A DNA stretch of 64,000 bases from Vitellaria paradoxa (GCA_019916065.1 CM034233.1:38666862-38730861), one strand, 5' to 3'; counted from the first letter of the stretch, positions 49,100 to 62,109 are shown. Notes: generated by a model from the sequence alone, not told the origin. Numbers and translations: made by a program.

Positions 49100-51124
49100 A
49101 CTAGTGCTTGAAGGTGAAGATTAGGGTTTATCTTTAGTATATTGATGATAAAGTTTAAGACTTTGTTGAGAGTCTTGTTAAGGTCTCTGTAGATAAGAAT
49201 ACCACGATCCCTAAATCTATTTCTAAATGGGGTAAAAATGAACTTAAAAGTAGTGGATGGAATAGGAAGATAATAAATTCTATGTACAATGCCATCACTA
49301 TTGATGAGTTTTAAAGAACGTGGACTTGTGATACTATTAGAAAGGCTTGGAACATGCTCCAAGTAGCTCATGAAGGTACTATTACCATTAAGAAGTCCAA
49401 ACTTCTAAGGTTAAAAACTGCTTTTAAAAATCTGAAAATGGAGGAAGATGAAACTTTTGACCAGTTCAACTCTAAGTTAAGTGATAATGTCAATAACTTA
49501 GGTGTTATTTTTCCTTCTTTTGATATTGTCAATAAAATTCCAAGATCTGTTCCAGATAGATTTCAACTGAAATTACTACTACTGAAGAGGCCAAAGGCAT
49601 TGAATCTATAAGAATGGAGCAATTGGTTGGCTCTCTTCAAATATTTGAGTCTAATCTTCACTCTTCGAAAAAACATTAAGGTTTGGATTTAAATACTGTG
49701 AAGGGGGAGGATGATGACTCAAATGAGGACGTGGATGAGCTTGTTATTCTTGCTAAAAAAATTCAAAATGGTTTTCAAAAATCAAAAAATTGAACAAATT
49801 AAGCAAAATGAATTTTGAGAAAAATAAGAAAGAAACTAGTTCTTTAGAAAATTTCTGAAAAAGGATTTGAGAAGAAAAAGAATTCAAAACTGATGAAAGG
49901 TATGAAGTGTTTTGAATGTTATAGTTTTGGACATATGGCTCAGGAATGTCTAATAAGATTGAAGAAGAAAGGAAGGCTCTTAGGGTGACATAGGGTGGTA
50001 GCGATAATGACAAGTTATCGGCTTTAGAGTCAGAAACTGAGTAGGAAAATTTTATGGCATTTGTTGCATCTGTTCAAAGCTTCAACAATGGAGCATTGAA
50101 AGTGATAATGAAATAAGTAAAACTAAAGTTTCAGATAAAGAGGACCTAAATTTTTAAGAAACATATGATGAATTGTACAAATAGTACCATAAACGTTTGA
50201 AGCAGAAAGAGAAGTTAAATGTGAAAGTAATTGTAGGAGAAAATGAAATGAAGAAACTAAATGGTGAAATTGAAGAGCTTCTTAAGAGGAATTCCGAAAT
50301 GGAAATGAGAGATGCTTTCTTGTTCAACAAACTTTAAGAAATCAGAACTTCAGAAAGTGAAGTAATAAAAGAGAATGATAAGCTTAAGAGTAAGATTTAA
50401 GTAAAATTCAGTTTCTTGAATTTGATTTGAATAGGGCTAAATTATCTTTTTTCTAAATTTGTTGTAAGATCTAAACAATTAGATGAGATTTTGAGTATTC
50501 AAAACACTTCAAAAACACCTTTAGACCAAGATATAATGGAAAGTTAAAGAAGAAAGTTGTGCTTGAGTTCATCTTGTCTTGTTCAAAATTTTTGGAGAAT
50601 GACCTTGTATCAGGAAAAGCTCAAATAAAAAGTAACAGTGAATACTCCTGGTACAAAAGGTAAATGTCTACAATCTAGAACAAAATTTAAAAATAAATTT
50701 TTTATTAGGAGGAAAACGAATCAAAGTTTTCAGTCACCAAAAACTTTTCAATAGCCTTTGATCACTCATAGGAGATTCATTTCTATTTGTCATCATTGTG
50801 GTTTGAAAGTCATATCTGACCTAACTACCACAAGCTCTGTTGTTTGCCTAAGAGTTATATTAATGGAAGGGTTGAACAGTCTCAATTTCAAAACCAACAA
50901 AAGAATTTTTTGTCAAATAGATTTTGAACTCTTAAATGAGATTGAACATTTGGATGGAGAGAAAAAAAAATTTTGAAAAAATCCTATAATCTCTCCATGA
51001 ACAAAAATAGGATAAATATGAGAACTCATTTCTTTGCTTCCAAAAATCAAAGATTTAAGTTTGATCAAAATCCTTATAAGATTTGAAGAAACTCTTTCAA
51101 TGCCCCTAAAAATCATGCTATTAA
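49100..51124 (+). pseudogene. Ty1/copia gag region, left fragment (degenerate)
   Basis: The translated sequence, with stops and frameshifts, matches the layout of copia-type gag. An UBN2-like segment (AWNMLQVAHEGT near 49350, then FKNLKMEEDETFDQF) is followed by a CCHC knuckle with cysteines from 49908 to 49949 (CFECYSFGHMAQEC). A long Lys/Glu-rich, coiled-coil-like spacer follows. A second zinc-finger-like motif (CHHCGLK near 50790) is interrupted by an indel. The fragment ends at the TAA (51122-51124) duplicated by the CACTA insertion and continues at 62538. No LTR or tRNA-Met PBS was found to the left, so the 5' end is undefined. It is clearly inactive. Confidence 0.75.
51122..51124. repeat. 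TAA target-site duplication, left copy
   Basis: TAA directly before CACTACTAGA. The same TAA follows the other end at 62538-62540. A 3-bp duplication is diagnostic for CACTA elements. Confidence 0.85.
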
Positions 51125-51345
51125 CACTACTAGAGATTGGTCAATCAGCGAGTGGAAAACTCGGGCGACTACTTCTGGCGGTCGCTATAATAGTATTAGC
51201 GACTGCTTAGGGCGGTCGCTGTAATGGTTGTCGCTAATCCAGTGCGGCAAGGGATCAGCGACAGGAAAATTCAGGCGACCGTTTTTATATCATTTAGGCG
51301 ACAGAATTAGCAACCGCTTGAAGCGGTCGCTAATACGCAAATTAT
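51125..51345. repeat. CACTA left terminal and subterminal repeats
   Basis: After the 10-bp TIR, the motif GCGGTCGCT and its complement AGCGAC(C/T)GC recur in both orientations (for example 51178-51187, 51199-51220 and 51313-51332). Arrays like this bind the element's own protein in En/Spm elements. Confidence 0.8.
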
Positions 51346-51357
51346 ATCGGACAGAAC

Positions 51358-51570
51358 ACCCCTCTCTTTTTCCTCTCACTCCCCCACATTCTCTCCTCTC
51401 TCCCCCTTCCTCTCTTTCCTCCCTGCCGCTGCTGTCACCGCCGCTGCTACTGCCGGTAAGGCTCTCTCTCTAGCTCTCTCTCTCTCTCTCGCTCTCTCTT
51501 TCTCTTTGTTTCTCTCTTTCTCTCTTGCTCTCTCTTTCTCTTTGTTTCTCTCTCTCTCTCTTGCTCTCTC
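51358..51570. repeat. CT-rich microsatellite tract
   Basis: A pyrimidine-rich stretch dominated by CTCTCT and TTTCTCTT on the + strand. Open frames here (for example 51228-51473) are compositional and not taken as genes. Confidence 0.8.
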
Positions 51571-53055
51571 TCACACTAATATTCATCCATGCATGCATGT
51601 ATATATTGTTGTTTGTTTTTTTTTTTATTTTAGTTACTCATTAATTTGTTTATTTCATATATATGTTGTTGATGCTGGATGTTGGTTATTTGATTGGAAT
51701 TTTTTTTGAATTGTTGATTGTGAAATGTAATATTGTTGAAATGTTGCTGTCAATTTTTTTTTACTGTGTAATGTATTTTTTTTATGTGTATTGCTTTTTT
51801 TTTATTGTCACATTTTTTTTATTTTGTTGTTTTTTTATTTTTTTATTTTGCTGTTTTTAATTTTAATGAGAAATTATAGGTACGTTGGAGGAAAATGAAA
51901 GTATATTTTTGGTTGAATTATAGGCATGTTTTTAATTTCATATTTTAAAAAAATGAAAGTAGCAAAATAGAAGGAGAAATATAAAAATTGGTCTGTTGGA
52001 GGAAAAAAAAAAGAGATTTTAGAAGAAAAATATAGTGAATGGGAAAAATTTTTGGAGAGAAAAATTTGAAATAAATTTAAATTAAAATATTACTTTAATG
52101 GGGATTTTTTAGAATTACTACATATGCCTTACTTTTTAAATTTTTAATTTTTTTAATATAGTTTGAATTTTGAAAAACTTAAAAAGAGATAAATAACTAT
52201 TCTTTTTGAAAAGTTTCAAATTCAAGGAAATTTTAAATATTTTTCTATTTATTAAGGACAACTTTTTCCATATATATTATGAGATGTCATATAATTTTAG
52301 GAGACTAAATAAAGATTTAAATTTAAAAAAATTAATTAGACTAAATAAAGATTTGAATTTTTTGTCAATTTGTATTTTTTATTATCATTCATTAAACTAA
52401 CTATAAAAATAATTTTAATTAAGTATGAGTGAAAGGAAACAAAATATTGGTTAAAATAATTATGAACATAGTTTTAAAAAGAGAAATGTAATTTTGGACT
52501 CTTTTTTTTTTTTAATTTTGTTGAACTAAAAATTTGAAATCATAACAGAACGAATGTTTTATTAAATTAAGCTTAAAATTATTTTTAAATTCAAATATTT
52601 AAAGTAGGTATTAAAAATAATAAAATTAAGTATTAAAAATCAGTATTAAAAAAAGTAAAAATATTTTGATTGAAATATAATTTTTTGAAATTATAAAAGA
52701 GTGAATGCTTATTTTTTTTAAATTTAAAAATGTGAATTGAAATTAGCTCTTTGTAAGAAAATATATTTTATTAAATAATTTTATTTAATAAATTATATAT
52801 ATTATTATCATTGAGTGAAATAATTATCAAAAATAATAAAGAAGTGAGTGCTTAATATTTTTTAATTTAAAAATATAAAAATATGAAAAATAATATTTAA
52901 TATGATTTACTTTTGAAGTAATGATTAAACAATTAAGAAATTAATTTTAAATATGAACAATATTAAAGTAAGATATTTGGAATTATAAATACATAAATGT
53001 ATAATTTTTAAAAACAAATTGATTAACTTACCTTAAGAAAATTAAATTATATTAT
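51571..53055. other. Very AT-rich CACTA interior without genes
   Basis: Long runs of T and A with no supported ORF or repeat period. Short open frames are low complexity. Confidence 0.6.
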
Positions 53056-54460
53056 GATATTTATAATGTTAGACAGTAATATTAAAAATATGAAAATTAA
53101 GTAAATATTAATATTAAATTATAACTTGTAGGTTCTTTAAAAATATAAATTAAAATTAAGTTATAATAAATTAACTTATCTTAAGAAAATTAAATTAAAT
53201 TATGATATTTATAATGTTAGACAATAATATTAAAAATATGAAAATTAAGTAAATATTAATATTAAATTATAACTTGTAGGTTCTTTAAAAATATAAATTA
53301 AAATTAAGTTATAATAAATTAAATTATATTATGATATTTATAATGTTAGAATATAATATTAAAAATATGAAAATTAAGTAAATATTAATATTAAATTATA
53401 ACTTATAGGTTCATTAAAAATATAAATTAAAATTAAGTTCTAATAAGATAATATAATTTATTAAATAATTTGTATATATTATTATCATTTACTAAAATAA
53501 TCATGAAAAATAATATTAATTAACATTACCTTAATATTGAAATTAAATTATATTATAAAATTTTAAAATAAATTAATTATATTATGATATTAAAATTAAT
53601 TAACATTACGTTAAGGAGATTAATTAATATTATTACCTTACTGAAATTAATTAAATTATATAATAAACGTTACCTTAGGGAAATTAAATGATATGATGAT
53701 ATTTGTAATGTTAGACAATAGTATTAAAAATATTAAGATTAAGTGAATATTAATATTAAATTATAACTTGTAGGTTCATTAAAAATATAAATTAAAATTA
53801 AGTTCTAATAAGATAATATAATTTATTAAATAATTTAAATAAATTATTATCATTTACTAAAATAATCATGAAAAATAATATTAATTAACGTTATCTTAAT
53901 ATTGAAATTAAATTATATTATAAATTTTTAAAATAAATTAATTATATTATGATATTAAAATTAATTAACATTACGTTAAGGAGATTAATTAATATTATCA
54001 CCTTACCGAAATTAATTAATTATATAATGAACGTTACCTTAGGGAAATTAAATTATATTATGATATTTATAATGTTAGACAATAGTATTAAAAATATTAA
54101 GATTAAGTGAGTATTAATATTAAATTATAACTTGTAAGTTCATTAAAAATATAAATTAAAATTAAGTTCTAATAAGATAATATAATTTATTAAATAATTT
54201 AAATATATTATTATCATTTACTAAAACAATCATAAAAATAATATTAATTAATGTCACCTTAACATTGAAATTAAATTATATTATAAATTTTTTAAATTAT
54301 TTAATTATATTATGATATCAAAATTAATTAACATTACGTTAAGGAGATTAATTAATTTTATTACCTTACCGAAATTAATTAAATTAATGAATGTTACTTT
54401 AGGGAAATTAAATTATATTATGATATTTATAATGTTAGACAATAATATTAAGAGCATTAA
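53056..54460. repeat. AT-rich tandem repeats (about 130-150 bp, then about 365 bp)
   Basis: The landmark GATATTTATAATGTTAGAC, with small variations, recurs at 53056, 53204, 53333, 53698, 54062 and 54422. The spacings are about 148, 129, 365, 364 and 360 bp. The longer units include the shorter one plus ~220 bp containing a conserved ACGTTAAGGAGATTAATTAA stretch. Confidence 0.75.
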
Positions 54461-54884
54461 GATTAAGTAAATGATAATATTTAAGTTATATTAATATTAG
54501 TCAAAATATTCAATAATAAAGTAATATTAGGTAAATAATAATATTAAATTATAAATTTTAGGTTCATTAAATATTAATATTAGTTAAAATATTAAATAAC
54601 GAATTAGAATATTGATAATATAATTAATTTAGGTCAAATTACATTGTTTCAATTAATATTGTAATGGCTGGTTACTCAAATTATTGAAAATAGTTTTATA
54701 ATTTGAAATCATAATTTGATTTATGTTATAATGAACAAATATTGAATTGTTCGTAATATCTATTATTAATTTATTTAATTTGTATCATATTATTTTACTT
54801 GTTGTATATTTGATTTTCGGATAGTTTATTTAAGTGTTATTTTTTTAAATAACAATAATTAACTCTAATCCTTGGGCCCGATCC

Positions 54885-55700
54885 AAAAGTAAACCCCTAA
54901 TCTTACTTGGGCCCAATCCAATATCTTTCTTGGACCTAGTCCAATCCAATATCTTTCTTGGGTCTAGTCTAATCCAATATGAATACGATAAGAAAATTAG
55001 GTCAAACAATAATATTATAGTATTATCTCTAGGTAATTTATGTAATAATATAGTAATTAATTAGACAAGCAGCAGTAGTTAATTAATAATATTTAATTAG
55101 TTCAATTACTAATTAAAAGTAAACCCCTAATCTTGCCTGGGCCCAATCCAATATCTTTCTTGGGCCCAGTCCAATCCAATATAACTACGATAAGAAAATT
55201 AGGTCAAATAATAATATTATAATATTATCTCTAGGTAATTTACGTAATAATATAGTAATTAATTAGACAAGTGGTAGTAGTTAATTAATAATATTTAATT
55301 AGTTCAATTACTAATTAAAAGTAAACCCCTAATCTTACCTGGGCCCAATCCAATATCTTTCTTGGGCTCAGTCCAATCTAATATAACTACGATAAGAAAA
55401 ATAGGTCAAATAATAATATTATAATATTATCTCTATGTAATTTACGTAATAATATAGTAATTAATTAGACAAGCAGCAGTAGTTAATTAATAATATTTAA
55501 TTAGTTCAATTATTAATTAAAAGTAAACCCCTAATCTTCTTGGGCCCAGTCCAATATCTTTCTTGGGCCCAGTCCAATCCAATATGAATACGATAAGAAA
55601 AATAGGTCAAATAATAATATTATAATATTATCTCTAGGTAATTTACGTAATAATATAGTAATTAATTAGATAAGCAGCAGTAGTTAATTAATAATAAAAT
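54885..55700. repeat. Four-copy ~202-bp tandem repeat with TTGGGCCCA motifs
   Basis: Copies start at AAAAGTAAACCCCTAATC at 54885, 55114, 55317 and 55519. The spacings are 229 (one extra internal ~26 bp), 203 and 202 bp. Each holds CTTGGGCCCAGTCCAAT-type sequence followed by an AT-rich half. Confidence 0.85.
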
Positions 55701-56451
55701 TATTGCCTAAGCCTAATTCATATCTAATTCACAATCCCCCAATCTTTCTTGGGCCTAAACCAATATCCTGGTTGGGCCAAATCAAATATGTTAAATTCAT
55801 AACAAATATACAATCTCTCTAATCTAACTTGGGCTTGTTGTCAATATGCTGTTTGGGCCCAATGAAAAATATTTATAAATACTTTATTCTAAGTTAGAAA
55901 AGAAACAGACATTGAGATCTACTTTATTTTATTCATTTGCATACATTAGTGAAACTTAGACCCATTTGAGAATCTTGTACGTCACCCGTTTGGTCATCCT
56001 TAGGCAACGGATTAGGTCTTCGACCAGGTTTGTTGTTCTTTCGATGAACATGCGGGGATTGACGTACGCGATTCTTGAATTGTCCAGTTTGGACAGTTTG
56101 GGAATGTAATTATCCATCCTGCCTTCAACAACTTATGTACTATCCTATGTTAGATGAAGTTTCGGTTGACGTCCTGTTGTTCTTCGGGTGCATACATAGG
56201 GTACGACTGATGTCATTTGTGTGTCGTGTACTTGGAGAACCACGCGGACATGCTGCCAAAATTTTATCTAATTAGGGGACAAAGGCATTGAGTTGTTGAG
56301 TGCAAGTTGGATCGTACACTCTCGACTGGGATAGGACCAACCACCCTGTAATGAGGAGGTAAAGTTTAAGACTAGGTGTTTTGCATATGGCACTACTTTT
56401 TAGAGTAATGACATTTTATCCTTTTGGGACTCCCCAGACACTCTGAGCGGG
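55701..56451 (+). other. CACTA transposase upstream region
   Basis: Non-coding. More TTGGGCC words run to about 55860, then sequence of higher GC that leads to the transposase ATG. A small inverted repeat TGTCCA-GTT-TGGACA lies near 56079-56093. Probably promoter and 5' leader. Confidence 0.5.
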
Positions 56452-59400
56452 ATGGACAAGAGTTGGATTGATTTGTCGAATAGGATGTCCATGGAGTATA
56501 TGGAGGGGATTAATCAGTTTATTGTATTTACCAATGGGTTTCCCAGTGAGTACATTAGTTGTCCCTGCAGAAAGTGTGCTAACCGGTATTACTATACACG
56601 GGAGGTTGTCAGGGAGCATCTGATCCATAAGGAGTTCTTGAAGCAGTATAAATATTGGACTCTCCATGGGAAAGAGTATACCCCCTCTCGTCCGGATGAA
56701 ACCGTTAAAGTGGAGGCCAAGGCTACAAAGGAAGCTGATCCAATGCTCGTAATGCTAGCTGATATCGCATGTGAATTGACACATGAAGATAGCGGTGCTG
56801 GTATTAATCTGACGGGTGGAACTAGTCCCCGCTCGGGTGCAGATGATGAGTCATTGAGATATTTTGAAGTACTCGACGATGTGTAGACAGAATTATATCC
56901 TGGATGTCAGGAATTCAGTAAATTGTCATTCATCGTTGAGCTGTTACATTTGAAGGCATTGAATCATTGGTCGGATACGTCATTTGACATGCTTTTGCAG
57001 TTGCTCCGTAAGGTTTTACCAGCGGGAACTAAGCTTGCTGATTCGTACTACCAGGCACACAAGTTAACTGAGAATTTGGGTTTCACATACCAAACTCTGG
57101 ATGCATGTCCCAATAGTTGTATGTTGTTTCGGAATGAGAATAGCAACCTCGATACGTGTACCGTGTGTGGGGTTTCGAGGTGGAAGAATGTTGGTACTAT
57201 CCAAACTCGACAGAATCATTTGGGTATTTCAAACCATGGTAAGCTTGTGGCTGCAAAGCAAGTGCGCTATTTCCCACTTAAGCCATGACTGAAGAGATTT
57301 TTCATGTCATCTAAGATCTCTAAACTAATGACATGGCATGTCGAGAACAGTGGGGAGGACGGGAACTTATCCCATCTAGCAAACTCTCCGGCCTGGAAGG
57401 ATTTTGATCAAAGACACCCTGAAGCTTGGTTTGGCTGCTGATGGATTTAAACCATTTTCAGGCATGACTGGGGCAACTCACAGTACGTGGCCTATACTGT
57501 TAGCTCCACATAATCTTCCACCTTGGCTGTGCATGAGGCAACCTTTTGTCATCCTATCAACATTGATTGACGGGCCTAAAGGTCACAGGAATAAAATAGA
57601 CGTTTATATGCAACCATTGATTAAAGAGCTTAATGAATTATGGGCTGACGGTGTGATGACGTTTGACTCAACAAGAAATGAAATGTTTAAACTACAGGCA
57701 GCATTACTATGGACAATTAATGACTTCCCTGTGTACGCTAACTTATCTGGTTGGAGCACAAAAGGAGAGTTTGCATGTCTTTGTTGCAATCAGAACAAGA
57801 AGTCAACTTGGCTAAAGTATGGTAGAAAGTGGGCGTACATGGGTCATAGACGCTTCCTACCTCCGTTGCATAGGTTTAGGAAGGATAGAGTCTCGTTTGA
57901 CGACACTTGGGAGTTCGGTCCGGCACCACAAGCAATGACCGGGGCTGATTTGCTGGCCCAGATGGAGCGGGAGCAAATTCGAATAGTATATGACTTTCAA
58001 GATCTGTTAGCCCCCCGGCTGCCATCTATTTCTGGTGCAAATAGGAACCGAACCCATAATTGGAAGAAGAAAAGTATTTTTTATGAGTTGCCCTATTGGA
58101 AAGACAACTTACTTAGGCACAACTTGCATGTCATTCACATTGAGAATAATGTTTGCGATAATATATTGTGGATGATCCTTGGTGTTAAGGGGAAATCAAA
58201 GGATAATGCTAATGCTCGACGTGATTTACAGGAGATGGGATTGAGAACTCCATTGCACTTGCAGGCGGGAGAGTCTAACAGGGCATATATGCCACCTGCA
58301 CAGTACACAATAAGCAAGGAGGAGAAGGATGCGGTCTTATTAATTCTGAAAGACGTGAAGGTACCTGATGGGTATTGCTCGAATATTTTGAAACGAGTGA
58401 ACATGAGCGAATAGATGTTACAGGGTTTGAAAAGTCATGACAACCACGTCCTGCTTCAATAGTTGCTGCCTATAGCAGTAAGGAATTGTCTACCTAATAA
58501 TGTTGTGTAGCCGTTGATCGAGCTCAGTAACTTCTTCAGGCAGTTGTGTTACAAAGTAATTTGTACAGAAGATTTGAAGGGTCTGCAGGATAGGATTGCT
58601 TTGACACTATGTCATCTGGAGAAAATTTTTCCACCAGCATTTTTTGATGTCGTGGTTCACTTGACCATACACCTAACTGAAGAAGCCCGGCTTGGTGGCC
58701 CTGTCCAATTTAGGTGGATGTATCCGATCGAGCGGTATATGAACACATTGAAGAGGTATGTGTGGAACAAAGCTCGACCGGAGGCATCTATAGCCAAAGG
58801 ATATTTGATGGATGAGTGCATCAATTTTGTGCTACATATCTAAACAATGATGTCCAAACAAAGTTTAGCAGGCCGGAGCAGATAAATGAAGGCCCTATTG
58901 GGGAAGGCATGTCATTTGATCTCAACCACATCGAGTGGATCCAAGCTCATCGGTTCGTGCTCTTCAACACCCAGTCAGTTGTGCCATTGACCCAGTAAGT
59001 CATGTTTTTGTAATAGAGAAAGTTAATTGCACAATATGTGTAATAAAAATCGTGTTTATTCTCAATCCAATTTGATTTGCATTGTAGGAGACACATAAAC
59101 GAGCTAAAATGGAACATGTCTCGTGCAACAAACAATCAAATTTGAATATCCCATTATCAATGTTTTCATGACTGGTTTAAGAACTACGTACATGTTAAAT
59201 ATTTTCATATACTTTTATATGTTTTTCACATCATAATGAATTTGTGTTTAATTAATTCATTATAATTTATATTCTATAGGTATACAATTTACGAAGTACT
59301 ACCGATTCTACTTTGACCGATAAAATAAATCAGTTGGCTGATGGTCCTTACACGACAACCTGACATTACACAGCTTGTGACATCAATGGGTTTCGATTTC

Positions 59401-59888
59401 GCATCAAGGAAGTGGATGATAGGCGAGCTACACAAAATAGTGGCATCGGTTGTCCATTTGTTAACGGTGGTTACTACTACGGCCAACTAAATGACATTAT
59501 TGAAATCATTTATAATCGCGGTCTGAGATATTTATTATTCAAGTGTGTCTGGGCTGATCCAATTCGCGGAGTTAAAACTGATAAGTACCAATTTAAATTG
59601 GTTAATGTCAACAATTTGTTACACATAGATGGATGAATAGAAGCTGAACCGTACATACTGGCATCCATGGCAGAGTAAGTTTACTATGTTGGCAATCGAG
59701 CCGATCCCAACTGGCAAATTGCAGTTAAAATGTTAAGGAGGGGAGTGTATTAGATCGACTGCGATGAGCTAGATATTGATCCATTCGCCCAACAAGCTCT
59801 TGACGATGATGCAATCGTCCAACGTGATGAAGATGTTAATTGGGTTAGGGACACGGTCGAAGGAGATACGATTGATTTACATACCTAA
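56452..59888 (+). pseudogene. CACTA TNP2-type transposase gene, degenerate
   Basis: The gene begins with a transposase-associated domain (MDKSWIDLSNRMSMEYMEG, then the CPCRKCANR zinc-like motif). It continues into the TNP2 transposase core (CTVCGVSRW; LGLAADGFKPF; LLWTINDFPVY; GRKWAYMGHRRFLPP). A DUF4218-type region (LCHLEKIFPPAFFDVVVHL) and a DUF4216-type region (DDRRATQNSGIG, VWADPIRGVK) complete it. In-frame stops are at 56884, 57286, 58412, 58460, 58508, 59143, 59361, 59634, 59676 and 59751. Frameshifts lie near 57410 and 58830. Candidate introns lie at about 58996-59088 and 59187-59280. The catalytic protein cannot be made. The domain order is that of a once-autonomous plant CACTA transposase. 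Confidence 0.88.
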
Positions 59889-59992
59889 TACAGGGTTATG
59901 TACTTTTTTATCCGAACAAAGTAGATTTCACATTTAGTTTTCTTTATATTTGAAATTGTAATAAATCTAAATTTTTGAACAGTTAGGGAGCC

Positions 59993-61694
59993 ATGTTCGG
60001 ACGCTCTAGGAAGAGGACTGGTACTAGGACGATGGCTGAGCGCCTCGGCCTATCCTGTGGTGGCAGCAGCTCAGCAGATGCTGTCCCACCATCACCCCTA
60101 TGTTCGTGCATCATTCAGTGTCTGGTTATACGGAGGGAGGTAAAGTTCGTCAGTTTCAGATTTTATCTTATACAACTACAGTGGTTATATTTCGGATAGA
60201 CTTATCACGTAACAATTTGTTTGAAACAGATTCTCCCACTTCGAGCAGGCTTTCGAGGTCCGGCAGAAGGCCCTTGAAGGGATTGCCGCAGTTCCACTGC
60301 GACTCTCAGTGGATGACCGTTCAGTGGGATGACATGCCCCATCCGGTGGGGAAGGATGGATGGTCTTTGATTTCACAGCTTAGACATTTGGTCCGGAATC
60401 CGATCAGATTCCCGTTGACTACCTTCGAGTGGGATCGTTTCGCAGATTCTACGTTCGAGGGTCTATGGACTGAGGTGTAGGTATGAAATTTTTCAATTTT
60501 ATTTGTATGTGGTTTATCTGTTGAAACTTATAACATAAATAATATTCTACAATTTGTCATTTTTAGGCCAATGTAGTTGATGTTCCTCCAGACTTTTAGG
60601 ACGTTATGTTCACCAAGTGTCAGAAGATATGAAAGGATAATAAAAATAAGATTAAAGATAAATACTAGAAGGATCATGAGAATGACCCTGACATCCTCCA
60701 GCGGGTCCCATCGGGCGTTCTTCCCCACCAGTGGGCTGAGCTCGTCAAGTATTGGTCGAGTCTCGAGGCACAAGTGAGTAGATTGCAAGTTGATTTTTTT
60801 TTTTTTAAGTTTTGATGTTATAAAGCGTAAATTATAAAAGCTAATCGAGAAAAACTTAAAATAGGCAGAGGCCCAGAGGAACTCGCAAAATCGAGGAATG
60901 CAGGGCCCGGGCTATAAGGAGGGGACTCGACACTTTTTTCAGGTTCGCCACGAGGTAAAAACGTTAGCTTACCACATCAATAGCGACTTTTTTATTTTCA
61001 TATTTAATGATAGTAACTTATTAACATAAATTACCTTTCAACAGAGGACAGAGGGGGGCCTGAGGATAGATCGAATGTCCATGTGGTTGGCAACTCGACG
61101 TACTTATTCGCCGGAGGTTCAGGCCATACAGGTAACTAATTTTGATATTTTGTCCAATGAACATATAATTGAATTTTGCTTTAAATAATATAGTTACTTA
61201 TCTTATTTTTTTCGTCTTGGCTTGTTTGCAATAGGCGCAGTTTAATGCACATTTAGACGAGCTGCCGCCGGATGAGAAGGAGTCCGAGGAGAAGAAGGAC
61301 GAGATATTTTTCTCCATTGTCAGACACGATGGTCATGGATACATGCTTACGCGGGGCGAGGGTATTCCATGCCAATCCATTGCACGAGCAGAGTCATCTT
61401 CTCAGGCCAGACATCACGACCAGGATCTACTCCAGACCGTTCAAGCTGAGATGGACGAGCGAGAGGCATCACTTCGGGCCGAGATGATGGCCGAGATGGA
61501 GAGGCGCCTCTCTCAGAGTCAGAGCCATCCACCTCCTTCTCCTCAGGTTAAAAATTTTATTTTTCATTACTATTACTCATTAAAATTTTATAAATTTATT
61601 TATTAATGTCTGTTTATCACGTTCTAATTTCGTTATTATTCCATTGTAGGATCCGGACGATGGCGGATGGCCCTCTTGGACTGGATTAAGATGA
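59993..61694 (+). pseudogene. Second CACTA gene (Transposase_24/TNPA-like), multi-exon, degenerate
   Basis: Starts MFGRSRKRTGTRTMAERLG and is followed by short exons separated by GT-AG introns. The clearest intron is 61547-61649, and the last exon 61650-61694 ends PSWTGLR. Exon pieces read PDILQRVPSGVLPHQWAELV (about 60700), RNSQNRGMQGPGYKEGTRHF (about 60880) and RMSMWLATRRTYSPEVQAIQ (about 61075). The following exon, from 61235, has a charged, coiled-coil-like end (AEMDEREASLRAEMMAEMER). This is the pattern of the second protein in plant CACTA elements, likely the one that binds subterminal repeats. In-frame stops at 60630 (TGA) and 60666 (TAG) both stand where Trp would fit. The 5' exons (60000-60480) are hard to place and their frame is uncertain. 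Confidence 0.65.
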
Positions 61695-62109
61695 TTAGGA
61701 TCCATTTGTATATATTTTGATCAGTACATTTATATATATATATATATATTAGTTTTTGTATTTTGAACATTTACATATAATAAAATTTTGTTTTAATTGC
61801 AATCTAATTTGATATTGTGTTTGTATATATATAATCATAATTAGGAGCCATGTTTGTTTTTTGATTGATTTTATGAAAAAAATGTTTAGTTCAATGTGCA
61901 AATTAATAAAAATATAATTAAATTAAATTTGAAATAAACATTTATACATAAATAATAAAATATAATAGTTATTATAAATAATTAGCAAATATTAAATAAA
62001 TAATTATTATAAATAAATAATAAATAATAAATAATTATTAAATAAATAATTTAAATAATTCGATTTGTAAAAATAAATTATTGAGATTTATAATTAGATT
62101 CTATTATAA
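61695..62109. other. AT-rich CACTA 3' interior
   Basis: Downstream of the second gene, with a (TA)n run at about 61731-61750 and ATAAATAATAAATAATT repeats. No gene seen. Confidence 0.6.

Noticed and set aside
51228..51860. Several 60-80-codon open frames rich in Ser/Leu or Phe
   Set aside because: They are products of CT-rich and T-rich low-complexity DNA, with no domain and no support from neighbours.
53056..55700. CRISPR-like regular repeats
   Set aside because: The repeat units are 130-365 bp and contiguous, with no short repeat and unique-spacer pattern. They are plant tandem repeats inside a transposon.
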